From positions 124,001-188,000 of the forward strand of contig JADJVD010000006.1 of the NCBI GenBank assembly GCA_016716745.1: a stretch of DNA of 64,000 nucleotides, read 5' to 3'. Each line of letters starts with the position of its first letter. Position 1 is the stretch's first letter. A model generated the notes under the pieces. The model worked only from the letters and a program-made list of their open reading frames with translations. It searched no databases and was not told the origin of the DNA. Of the stretch, positions 34,395 to 42,713 are shown piece after piece. The translations under genes and the position numbers were made by a program. The DNA is from Hyphomicrobiales bacterium. GTDB lineage: Bacteria; Pseudomonadota; Alphaproteobacteria; Rhizobiales; Beijerinckiaceae.

Positions 34395-35927
34395 TCAGTA
34401 GGCGTTCTCGCTCTTGGCGAGCGCGAAGGGCGTGATCGACAGAATGTAGAGATCGAACAGGATGGACCAGTTCTCGATGTAGTAGAGGTCGTGCTCGACG
34501 CGGCGCTGCAATTTTTCTTTGGTGTCGGTTTCGCCGCGCCAGCCGTTCACCTGCGCCCATCCGGTGATGCCGGGCCGCACGCGATGTCGCGCGAAATAGC
34601 CGTCGACCACCTCGTCATATTCGCGGTCCGCGGCTTTCGCGTGGACCGCGTGCGGGCGTGGGCCGACCAGCGAAAGATTGCCCTTGAACACGACGTTGAT
34701 GAGCTGCGGCAGCTCGTCGATGGAGGTCTTGCGGATGAAGCGGCCGACACGCGTGACGCGCGGATCGTTCCGCGTCACCAGTCGCGAGGCGGTGGCGTCG
34801 AGCTTGTCGACATACATGGAGCGGAACTTGTAGATCTCGATCAGCTCGTTGTTGAAGCCGTAGCGCTTCTGCTTGAAGAAGACGGGCCCGCGCGAATCGA
34901 GCTTCACGGCGAGCGCGGCGAGCGCGAGGATCGGCGACAGCGCGATCAGCGCGAGCGTTCCGACAATCTTGTCGAACACCCATTTCGTCACGACGTCCCA
35001 ATCCGCGATCGGCTTGTCGAAGACGTCGAGCACCGGCACCGAACCGATATAGGAATAGGAGCGCGGCCGGAAGCGCAGCTTGTTCGTATGCGCCGACAGG
35101 CGGATGTCGATCGGCAGCACCCACAGCTTGCGCAGCATCGTCAGCAGCCGCTCCTCCGCCGTGATCGGCAGCGCGAAGATGACGAGGTCGATCCGCGTGC
35201 GGCGGGCGAATTCGACGAGATCGTCGACCTTGCCGAGCTTGGGATAGCCCGCCAGAACGTCCGGCGAGCGGTCGTCGGTGCGGTCGTCGAACACGCCGAC
35301 GACGCGCACGTCGGAATTCTTCTGCGAGGCGAGATCGCGCAGCAGCTTCTCGCCGGCCTCGCCGCCGCCGACGACGACGGTGCGCCGCTCGAGCCGTCCG
35401 AGGGCGGTCAGGCGACGAACGAGGATGGAGACGAAGCCGCGCTCGATCAGCAGCGCCGCGAGGCCGAACAGGAACCAGCTTGCGAGCCAGACGCGCGAGA
35501 AAACGCCCTCGAGCTTGGCGAAGAACACGATGGCGAGCGCGGCGAGGAACACCGAAGCCCACGCGCCGACGAGCCGGAATCCCTGATCCAGCGGTTGGCG
35601 ATAGGCCGCGACATGGTTGATGTCGATGGCCTGAAAGAAGACGACGGCCAGAAGCGCGATCGAGGGAATGGCGATCGCGTAGGCGGCGGTGTAACCCCAG
35701 GCGGGCGCGACGTAGAAGCGGTGGACGAGAAAGCCGACGGCGCAGATCAGCAGGAAATCGGCGATGCGGACGAGCCCGGCCAGGACGATTGGCGAATAGG
35801 CGGGGCGCTGATCGAGACTCGCCAGCATCTCCGCCGCCCGGGCGATGCGCGTGTGATCGCCAGGCGCCTCCGGCGCGGCCTTGAGCGGCGCTCGCGCAAT
35901 GTCTTCGTGGGAGAATGCGGCCGACAT
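34395..35927 (-). CDS. Undecaprenyl-phosphate glucose phosphotransferase (HfsE/PssY-like)
   Basis: The 510-residue protein has four N-terminal membrane segments, a CoA_binding_3 Rossmann-like domain (VVVGGGEAGEKLL) and a C-terminal bacterial sugar transferase domain with FFKQKRYGFN, KFRSMYVD, RKTSIDELPQL, SLVGPRPH and GITGWAQVNGWRG. It should load the first sugar phosphate onto undecaprenyl phosphate to start repeat-unit synthesis. Confidence 0.94.
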   Translation of the reverse strand: MSAAFSHEDIARAPLKAAPEAPGDHTRIARAAEMLASLDQRPAYSPIVLAGLVRIADFLLICAVGFLVHRFYVAPAWGYTAAYAIAIPSIALLAVVFFQAIDINHVAAYRQPLDQGFRLVGAWASVFLAALAIVFFAKLEGVFSRVWLASWFLFGLAALLIERGFVSILVRRLTALGRLERRTVVVGGGEAGEKLLRDLASQKNSDVRVVGVFDDRTDDRSPDVLAGYPKLGKVDDLVEFARRTRIDLVIFALPITAEERLLTMLRKLWVLPIDIRLSAHTNKLRFRPRSYSYIGSVPVLDVFDKPIADWDVVTKWVFDKIVGTLALIALSPILALAALAVKLDSRGPVFFKQKRYGFNNELIEIYKFRSMYVDKLDATASRLVTRNDPRVTRVGRFIRKTSIDELPQLINVVFKGNLSLVGPRPHAVHAKAADREYDEVVDGYFARHRVRPGITGWAQVNGWRGETDTKEKLQRRVEHDLYYIENWSILFDLYILSITPFALAKSENAY

Positions 35928-35945
35928 GTCGATGCGTTTCTTCCG

Positions 35946-37148
35946 TCAGGATGCGTTGCGCGGCGCGGCGAGCGGCGCGTGGGATGAGGGGCGGACGGCC
36001 AGGCGCCGGCGCGCGATCGCCTCGCGATAGCCGTCGAGCACCGTATCGATCATCTGGTCGAGCGCGAACTGGCTGTGCACGTAGTCGGCCAGCGTGCGGG
36101 CGTCCTCCCGCAGCGTCTCGGGCGCGCATGTCAGCGCTGCGGACATCCGCGCGGCGAGCGCGTCGACGTCGTCGCATGCGATGAGCCGGTCGGCGTAGGG
36201 CCCGAAGATTTCGGGAATGCCGCCGACGTCGGTGGAGATCAGCGGAGCCTGCGCGCCTGCGGCCTCCAGCACGATGTAGGGAAGCGACTCGGCGCGCGAG
36301 GGCACGACCATCACGCGCCCGAGCTGGAAGGCCCGTCGCGCCGGCATCGCGCCCGCGAACGTCACTTGCGTCGAGACGCCGAGCCCCTTGGCTTGTTCGG
36401 TCAGCATCGTCTCGTCCGGCCCGGAGCCGACGAGCACGAGGCGCGGGCGCGTGCGCGTTTCGGCGCTGACGCGCGCCAGCGCGGCGATCAGGATGTCGAT
36501 GCCCTTGGCCGAACGCAGTTCGCCGACATACAGAAAATCGGCGGCGTCCGGATCGGCCTGGACGGGAACGAATTCGGCCGGCGAGATTCCGTTGAGGGCG
36601 ATCCGCTCGAGCGTGCGCGTCGGGCCGACATAGGTATGGAAGCACGAGGCGATGTACTGGCTCTCGAACAGATAGATGTCCGTAGCCCGGCGCAGCGCGC
36701 CCTCGACGCCCATGTAGAAGCGATGGATCGGCGCGCCGGGCCGATAGTTGAAACTGCCGCCGTGCGGCGTGTAGGCGCGCACCGCCGCGCCTCGACGCAG
36801 CAGCGCGCCGGCGCGGGCGTAGGCGCCGCCCTTCGATCCGTGCCCGTGCACCACGTCGGCGCCCGTGTCGCGGATCCGCCGCGCGACGTGGCGCAGCGCC
36901 TGCAAGTCGGTCCAGCCGGGATTGCGCAGCATCGCCACGCGCGTGACGCCGAGTTCGAGCGAGGGCGCAAGCTCGCGCAGGATGTCCGCCGCGCGGTCGC
37001 CGCCGGTCGTCGAATCCGTCACCAGGCCGACCGCGTGCCCGCGCGCCACCTGACCGCGCGTCAGGTCGAGCACATGTCTGAACAGTCCGCCGAGCGGAGC
37101 GCGCAGAACGTGTAAAATCTTAAGCTTGCCAGCGCCTTGCTGAGCCAT
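35946..37148 (-). CDS. Group 1 (GT4) glycosyltransferase
   Basis: The 400-residue protein begins LKILHVLRAPLGGLFRHVLDL and has the GT-B donor site with VVPSRAESLPYIVLEAAGA and DVGGIPEIFG. It should transfer an NDP-sugar onto the lipid-linked repeat unit in the cytoplasm. The start ATG at 37148 was chosen because family similarity begins there; the open frame continues upstream over the polysaccharide export gene without similarity. Confidence 0.93.
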   Translation of the reverse strand: MAQQGAGKLKILHVLRAPLGGLFRHVLDLTRGQVARGHAVGLVTDSTTGGDRAADILRELAPSLELGVTRVAMLRNPGWTDLQALRHVARRIRDTGADVVHGHGSKGGAYARAGALLRRGAAVRAYTPHGGSFNYRPGAPIHRFYMGVEGALRRATDIYLFESQYIASCFHTYVGPTRTLERIALNGISPAEFVPVQADPDAADFLYVGELRSAKGIDILIAALARVSAETRTRPRLVLVGSGPDETMLTEQAKGLGVSTQVTFAGAMPARRAFQLGRVMVVPSRAESLPYIVLEAAGAQAPLISTDVGGIPEIFGPYADRLIACDDVDALAARMSAALTCAPETLREDARTLADYVHSQFALDQMIDTVLDGYREAIARRRLAVRPSSHAPLAAPRNAS

Positions 37149-37189
37149 TTCGCGAGACTCCCGAACGGAGTCGCTTGTAGCCGCGGGAC

Positions 37190-37750
37190 CTAAAAAAACC
37201 GTTCGCGAACTGTGAGCGTGTCGCCCGGACGCACCTGATAGGTGAGGGGAACGCTGGCCGTCACCGGCTGCCCCTCGATGATGCGCGTGACATCGACGCT
37301 CCACTGATAGGCGCGCGGCGTGAAGCCGCCCGCCACCGCCACGGCGTTCTGCACCGTCATGCCGTTGATGAACGGATACTGGCCGGACGTCGTCACCTCG
37401 CCGAGAACGAAGAAGGGCCGATAGGCCTCCACCTCGGCCGAGACCCGCGGCTCGCGCAGGAATCCGCCGCGCAATTTCTCCTCGATCACCCGCTCGAGAG
37501 AGGCGGTGGTGAGGCCGTGGGCGCGCACCAGCCCGATCAGCGGCATCGAGATATGGCCAGACCCGTCAACCGAATAGGAGTTCGACAGGCTGTCCTGTCC
37601 GAACACGATCACGCGCAGCCGGTCGCCCGCCGCCAGCGTGTAGGGCGCGTTGAGCTGCGCGTCGAAGACCCGCGCGTCGTGCCGCATCTGCGGCGCGCAG
37701 CCGGCGACGCAAGCGCTGACGACAATGAGAACCGACAACAGACGACGCAT
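37190..37750 (-). CDS. Polysaccharide export lipoprotein (Wza/HfsD-like)
   Basis: The 186-residue protein has a lipobox (CVAGC), a Poly_export domain (LAAGDRLRVIVFGQ, SYSVDGSGHISMPLIG) and an SLBB domain (FVLGEVTTSGQYPF, VQNAVAVAGGF). It is short like the alphaproteobacterial export proteins without the C-terminal helix of Wza. A GTG three codons upstream (37759) is possible. It is divergent from the HfsA/Wzc-like gene and shares the 162-nt gap with it. Confidence 0.93.
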   Translation of the reverse strand: MRRLLSVLIVVSACVAGCAPQMRHDARVFDAQLNAPYTLAAGDRLRVIVFGQDSLSNSYSVDGSGHISMPLIGLVRAHGLTTASLERVIEEKLRGGFLREPRVSAEVEAYRPFFVLGEVTTSGQYPFINGMTVQNAVAVAGGFTPRAYQWSVDVTRIIEGQPVTASVPLTYQVRPGDTLTVRERFF

Positions 37751-37912
37751 AGTCGACACATCCGCTCCGGGCGCGCTGGGCCCAATGTCGGGAAGCCTAA
37801 GCCCGTCTTGGTTAACAAACGATCACCGGCGTGAGGCCGCGCACCTCGTTAACCCGGCCTCAACCTTGATCGTATTGAGTGGGGACGGTTTGGCGTGCGG
37901 AAGGTGCGTGAG

Positions 37913-40057
37913 ATGGCGCGAGACAGTCGAGCAGAGGCGGCGGCCGTGGACGACGGCGCGCTCGATCTGCGCGCGCTCGGCCGCGCCATCGCGGCGCGCC
38001 GTTGGTGGATTCTCGGGCCGACGCTGGCGGCCTTCCTCGCCATGCTGGCCTTCGTCACGGTCGCCAAGCCCCGCTATACGGCGGAGGCGAAGGTCTTCCT
38101 GGAGAATCAGGAGAGCTATTACACGCGGCCCGACAAGGCCGAGCGCGATCTCGGGACGCTGCCCGACGCCGAGGCGGTGCAGAGCCAGGTGCAGCTCATC
38201 ACCTCGCGCGATCTGGCGCGCCAGGCGATCAAGCAGCTCTCGCTCGCGGGCAACCCCGAATTCGATCCGGTGGCCGGCGGCTTCAATCCGCTGACGCGCA
38301 TCCTCGTCCTGCTCGGCATGCAGCGCGATCCGCTGACCATGTCGCCGGAGGACCGCATCCTCGAATCCTACTACGACAAGCTGTCGGCCTTTCAGGTGCC
38401 GCGCACGCGCGTCATCACGATCGAGTTCACCTCGCGCGATCCCGATCTCGCCGCGCGCGCCGCCAACGTCATCGCCGATCTCTATATCGGTCTGCGCTCC
38501 AACGCGAAGAAGGACGATGCGCGCACGGCCGGCGTGTGGCTGTCCTCTTCCATCGCCGAGCTGCGCCAGAAGGTGGAGCAGGCCGAGGGCAAGGTGGAGG
38601 CGTTCCGCGCCTCGAACGGCCTGCTCGTCGGCGCCAACAACACGACGATCAACTCCCAGCAGCTCGCCGAGCTCAACACGCAGCTTTCGAGCGCGCGCTC
38701 GGCGCAGTCCGAGTCGCGCGCCAAGGCAGGCGTCATCCGCGATCTGCTGCGGCAAGGACGGATCTTCGAGATTCCCGACGTCGCCAAGGACGAACTCATC
38801 CGCCGCATCGCCGAGCAGCGCGTGACGCTGCGCGCGCAGCTCGCGCTCGAATCGCGCACGATGCTGCCCGGCCATCCGCGCATCAAGGAATTGCAGGCGC
38901 AGATTTCCGACATCGAGACGGAGCTGCGCGCCGCCGCCGACAAGACCGCGCGCTCGCTGGAGAACGAAGCCAAGCTCGCTGGCGGTCGCGTCGACAATCT
39001 CGTCGCTGCGCTCGACGCGCAGAAGCGCGAAGTGGCGGTCGGCAATGGCGAAGAGGTGCAACTACGCGCGCTCGAGCGCGAGGCGAAGAGCGCGCGCGAG
39101 CAACTGGAATCCTATCTCGCGCGCTATCGCGAGGCGACGGCGCGCGAAGGCGCCAACTCGACGCCCGCCGACGCCCGCATCATCTCGCGCGCCACCGCGC
39201 CGCAACTGCCGAGCTTCCCGAAGAAGGCGCCTCTGCTGGCCCTCGCCGCCCTCGGCGGCCTGATCCTGTCGTCGGGCGTCGTGGTGACGCGCGAACTTCT
39301 GGCTGCGCCCGTCGCCCGCCGTCGCGAGGACGGGGCCATCGACGAACCGTCCGTCGCAGGTGGAACGCCCGTCTTCGCCCGGCTGCCCGAGGGCGAGCGC
39401 GAGGCGGACGCGCCGGGACTGGGCGAGCCGCAGACGCTGGCGCGCGCCGCGCCCCGCATGGAGGCGCAGACGACGCTCGACGAGATTTGCGCCCGCATCG
39501 TCGGCATGGGCGGCGTCGGCGCCGGGCGGCTGCTCGTCACCGGCGCGCGCAACCGGCCAACCGCGCACACGGCTTTACGGCTGGCTCGCGCCCTGTCGGA
39601 GCGCGGCCGCGCGATCCTGATCGATCTGACCGGCGAATCGCCCGTCAAGGCGGCGCAGGCCGATCCCGAACGCGCGCTGCCCGGACTCGGCGACGTGCTG
39701 AACGGCGAGGCGACCTTCGCCGACGTCATCCACCGCGATCTGGCCTCGCGGCTGCATGTGCTGCCCTCGGGCGCGCCGATCGCCGACGACGAGGGTCTGA
39801 TGCTGGCGCTCGACGCGCTCGATGCGAGCTACGATCATGTCGTCGTCGCCGTCGCGCCGGCGACGGGCCTGCGCCGCGCGCTCGATCTTGCGCCCGCGGT
39901 CGACGCCTCCGTGCTCGTCGGCTCGATGGCGGACGCCGATCGCGCGGACATCGACACCGTCTACGCGCAGCTGCGCGCCGTCAGCGCGGGCGACGTTCTG
40001 GTGGTCGACGTGTCGGAGGCGATGCGCCGCGGCGCCGCGCAGCGCGACGCGGCCTGA
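37913..40057 (+). CDS. Chain-length determinant protein (Wzc/GumC/HfsA-like) with degenerate ATPase
   Basis: The 714-residue protein has an N-terminal Wzz domain with two membrane segments (about residues 28-50 and 435-455) flanking long coiled-coil helices (about 200-400), and a C-terminal BY-kinase-like domain. The Walker A position (about residue 543) reads GARNRPTAHTAL and lacks the Gly-Lys-Ser/Thr, and no Tyr cluster ends the protein, so kinase activity is unlikely. GGAAGG supports the ATG at 37913. With the Wza-like protein it should span the envelope for polymer export. Confidence 0.92.
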   Translation: MARDSRAEAAAVDDGALDLRALGRAIAARRWWILGPTLAAFLAMLAFVTVAKPRYTAEAKVFLENQESYYTRPDKAERDLGTLPDAEAVQSQVQLITSRDLARQAIKQLSLAGNPEFDPVAGGFNPLTRILVLLGMQRDPLTMSPEDRILESYYDKLSAFQVPRTRVITIEFTSRDPDLAARAANVIADLYIGLRSNAKKDDARTAGVWLSSSIAELRQKVEQAEGKVEAFRASNGLLVGANNTTINSQQLAELNTQLSSARSAQSESRAKAGVIRDLLRQGRIFEIPDVAKDELIRRIAEQRVTLRAQLALESRTMLPGHPRIKELQAQISDIETELRAAADKTARSLENEAKLAGGRVDNLVAALDAQKREVAVGNGEEVQLRALEREAKSAREQLESYLARYREATAREGANSTPADARIISRATAPQLPSFPKKAPLLALAALGGLILSSGVVVTRELLAAPVARRREDGAIDEPSVAGGTPVFARLPEGEREADAPGLGEPQTLARAAPRMEAQTTLDEICARIVGMGGVGAGRLLVTGARNRPTAHTALRLARALSERGRAILIDLTGESPVKAAQADPERALPGLGDVLNGEATFADVIHRDLASRLHVLPSGAPIADDEGLMLALDALDASYDHVVVAVAPATGLRRALDLAPAVDASVLVGSMADADRADIDTVYAQLRAVSAGDVLVVDVSEAMRRGAAQRDAA

Positions 40058-40061
40058 GCCT

Positions 40062-41261
40062 TTAGCGGCTGCGCAGGCGGCGCGCCGCCTCCACCATGCG
40101 CCAGAGCGTCGGGTCGGTCTTGATGCGCTTCTTCAGCGCGCGCTTGGCGGATTTCACCCACATCAGCGCATGGCCGGCCGCCGTGATCGGCAGGTAGGCG
40201 TCGAACAGCGGCTCGTCGAGATCGCAGAAGGTGCGCTTGTAGCGCGCTTCGCCGACGCCGAGATCGAACGTCTCGAACCCGTCGGCGCACTTCGCCATGA
40301 TCACCCGCGCCAGCAGCAGGTCGCCGGGGCTGAAGCGCGACACCGCCGGGTCGAGATCGAACGAGTTGAACATGCCGCTGAAGCGTCGCCCGCTCGCCGC
40401 GCCGGCGAAGGTCGCGACGATGCGCGCGCCCGCCCGCAGCGCATGCAACTCCACCGCCGGCGCCCGATTGCGGTCGAGCGGCTCGACGGCGACGCGCGCC
40501 AGAAACGCTTCGGGCGCGGCCCCGTCGAACACGTTGTCGAGCCCCTTGTCGTGCATGCGCTGCGCCTTCTGCGCGGCGAACACGGCGAGGATGGCGCGCG
40601 CCTCGTCGCCGGTGCGCGCGCGCAGATGCTGGAGCGGGCCGAATTCGGCGGCGAGTCGCTGCTCCTTCTTGCGCATCTTCTTGCGCGAATCGCCCGAGAT
40701 GTGGGTCTTCAGCCACGCTTCGCCGTCCGGCGTCAGCGCGGCCTTGAAGCCGCCGCTCGGCGAGGCGCGGCGCGCGAGAGGGGCGAGCGGGTTCGGCTCG
40801 CCTTCCCAGGCGTAGGGCTGGTTGACGAGCGCATAGAGATCGACGCCGCCTGGCGTCGCCGCCGCGGCGGCGCGCAGCAGGGCGCGGATGTCGTCGGGCG
40901 ACAGCGTCAGTCCTGGCCGGAACAGGCCGAGCGCGAAATTGGCGTCTTTTCCGCCGAGAAATTCGGCGAGCCGAAGCGGCCCCCGCGCCATCACGCCGAG
41001 CGGCAACAGGGCGACCGGCCGGCCCGCGGCGTTGCGAGCGACCACTACGGCCGGCGACACGCCATTGGCCCGGCCGACAGAGCCAAGCCAGGGCACGATC
41101 CAGTCTCGCCGCTGATAGGCCGAATAGGCGGCGACGGTTTCGAGCTCCGCCCAGTCCGTCTGGGCCGAGCGCATGTCGCAAAACACCTCGACAGAGGCGA
41201 ACGGCGCGCCGCTCGACCGCGCGTCGAGCCGGGGAGCAGGGCAGGCGAGTGCGTCGGACAT
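40062..41261 (-). CDS. GNAT/FemAB-type acyltransferase (CelD/HfsK-like)
   Basis: The 399-residue protein has the BcsL/CelD acyltransferase-6 fold: an N-terminal segment (WAELETVAAYSAYQRRDW, PVALLPLGV), and a C-terminal GNAT domain with IVATFAGAASGRRFSGMFNSFD and the FDLGVGEARYKRTFC motif. In Caulobacter the homologue HfsK modifies holdfast polysaccharide. The longer upstream open frame runs over the deacetylase gene and is not coding. Confidence 0.9.
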   Translation of the reverse strand: MSDALACPAPRLDARSSGAPFASVEVFCDMRSAQTDWAELETVAAYSAYQRRDWIVPWLGSVGRANGVSPAVVVARNAAGRPVALLPLGVMARGPLRLAEFLGGKDANFALGLFRPGLTLSPDDIRALLRAAAAATPGGVDLYALVNQPYAWEGEPNPLAPLARRASPSGGFKAALTPDGEAWLKTHISGDSRKKMRKKEQRLAAEFGPLQHLRARTGDEARAILAVFAAQKAQRMHDKGLDNVFDGAAPEAFLARVAVEPLDRNRAPAVELHALRAGARIVATFAGAASGRRFSGMFNSFDLDPAVSRFSPGDLLLARVIMAKCADGFETFDLGVGEARYKRTFCDLDEPLFDAYLPITAAGHALMWVKSAKRALKKRIKTDPTLWRMVEAARRLRSR

Positions 41262-41323
41262 GCGCGGTTTCAGCCTTTGGTAGGTCTCCTGAGCTATCAC
41301 CAAAGTCTCAACGGGAGATTGCG

Positions 41324-41423
41324 ATGGGGCTGCGCCAGCGCCTGATCGGTCTGGGAATGAGCTTTTTGGAGGCGACGGGCGCGCATCGGATGGCGGCGGC
41401 GTGGACGGGCGGCTGCGGCGCCC
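41324..41423 (+). other. Frameshifted 5' part of the deacetylase gene
   Basis: An ATG at 41324, preceded by GGGAGA, opens a frame that reads MGLRQRLIGLGMSFLEATGA onward for 32-33 codons, as expected for this deacetylase family. At the CCC run 41421-41423 the family-like reading needs one base removed to continue into the frame that begins ILMLHRVADE. The main part of the gene is annotated separately from 41430. Confidence 0.7.
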
Positions 41424-41429
41424 ATCCTC

Positions 41430-42404
41430 ATGCTGCACCGGGTCGCCGACGAGGCCGCCGCGCTTCCCGGCTACGCGCCGAACGCCGGCCTGACGATTTC
41501 GCCCGCCTTCCTGGAGGCGACGCTCGACCTGCTGGGACGGCTCGGCTTCGATCTGGTGTCGATGGACGAGGCGGCCCGCCGCCTGCGTCAAGGGCAAGGG
41601 CAAGGGCAAGGGCAAGGGCAGGGCGAGCGCCCCTTCGCCGCCCTCACCTTCGACGACGGTTACCGCGACACGCTGCGCCTGGCCGCGCCGATCCTGCGCC
41701 GGCATGGCGCGCCCTATACGGTCTATGTGACGCCCGGCTTCGCCGATCGCGCCGCGCGCCTGTGGTGGTGCGAGCTGGAGGCGGCGATCGCCCGGCTCGA
41801 GCGGGTCGAACTGTCCGTCGGCGGCGAGCGGCTGAGCCTGCCCGCCCGCGACGCGGCGGAGAAGTCGGCCGCCTTCGACATCGTCTACTGGCGCCTGCGC
41901 GAGCGTTCGGAGGCCGAATTGCTGGAGGGCGTGGCGAGCCTCGCCCGCAGCGCCGGCTTGGACGCTGGCGCCTTTCCCGCCGAACTGTGCATGGACTGGG
42001 ACGAACTCGCCGAGCTCGCCGCCGACCCGCTCTGCACCATCGGCGCGCACACGATGACGCATCCCCGGCTGGCGAAGATCGACGCCGCGCGCGCCCGCGC
42101 CGAGATGGCGGACAGTCGCGACGCTCTGGCCCGGCGCCTTGGGCGGGCGCCGACGCACTTCGCCTATCCCGTGGGCGATCCGACCTCCGCCGGCCCGCGC
42201 GAATTCGCGCTCGCGGCCGAGCTCGGCTTCGAGACGGCGGTCACCACGCGCCCCGGCATGATCTTTCCCGAGCATGGCCGGGCGATGGCGGCGCTGCCGC
42301 GCGTCTCCGTCAGCGGCCTGTGGCAGGACGCCGCCTATCTCGAAATCCTGCTCTCCGGCGCGCCGTTCCTGCTGTGGAACAAGGGCCGGCGCATCGCCGC
42401 GTGA
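41430..42404 (+). CDS. Polysaccharide deacetylase (HfsH-like), apparent +1 frameshift near its start
   Basis: The 324-residue frame holds a NodB-type deacetylase: MLHRV, the catalytic/metal motif LTFDDGYRD and the metal histidines in GAHTMTHP, then FAYPVGD. It should remove N-acetyl groups from the polymer. The natural gene would start at 41324 in another frame; one extra base near 41421 splits it. Translation from the ATG at 41430 keeps the catalytic domain but lacks a clear ribosome binding site. A GQ repeat (CAAGGG x5, 41589-41618) lies just before the active site. Sequencing error or a true lesion are both possible. Confidence 0.85.
   Translation: MLHRVADEAAALPGYAPNAGLTISPAFLEATLDLLGRLGFDLVSMDEAARRLRQGQGQGQGQGQGERPFAALTFDDGYRDTLRLAAPILRRHGAPYTVYVTPGFADRAARLWWCELEAAIARLERVELSVGGERLSLPARDAAEKSAAFDIVYWRLRERSEAELLEGVASLARSAGLDAGAFPAELCMDWDELAELAADPLCTIGAHTMTHPRLAKIDAARARAEMADSRDALARRLGRAPTHFAYPVGDPTSAGPREFALAAELGFETAVTTRPGMIFPEHGRAMAALPRVSVSGLWQDAAYLEILLSGAPFLLWNKGRRIAA
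41589..41618 (+). repeat. Five CAAGGG hexamers inside the deacetylase gene
   Basis: Five exact CAAGGG units in a row encode Gln-Gly pairs upstream of the LTFDDG motif. Copy changes would keep the frame and only alter the linker length. Confidence 0.9.
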
Positions 42405-42407
42405 GCC

Positions 42408-42617
42408 TCAGCGGTCCGGCCGCTCCATCCATTTGATCAGCGGCGCCATCGGCAGCGCCCAGCCGAGCCCGAGCGCGGCGTAGATCAGGACCTGCCACAC
42501 GCCCGTCGCCTCCTGCACGGGGCGGGACTGGGCGAGCGCCATCGCCATCAGCGCGTAAACGATCACCAGCGCCAGAATGGCGACGGCGCCGATCAATTTG
42601 CGTGTGCGTCGCGTCAT
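42408..42617 (-). CDS. DUF2842 family small membrane protein
   Basis: The 69-residue protein starts MTRRTRKLIG and has two membrane helices (about residues 8-28 and 42-62) with the loop GVWQVLIYAALGLGWALP and ending WM, the DUF2842 pattern seen in alphaproteobacteria. Function unknown. It ends 3 nt from the convergent deacetylase gene. Confidence 0.88.
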   Translation of the reverse strand: MTRRTRKLIGAVAILALVIVYALMAMALAQSRPVQEATGVWQVLIYAALGLGWALPMAPLIKWMERPDR

Positions 42618-42713
42618 CGGGGCTCCCGGCGCGCGCCGGATTGGACGGGCGGGCGTCAGCGCCTTATGTCTCGCCGCGAGGGGGCGGATCAAGCCTGCCC
42701 GCGCGAGACGCTG

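Noticed and set aside
37805..37855. Two GTTAAC motifs between hfsD-like and hfsA-like genes as CtrA sites
   Set aside because: Neither has the second TTAA at the 7-nt distance required for a full box.
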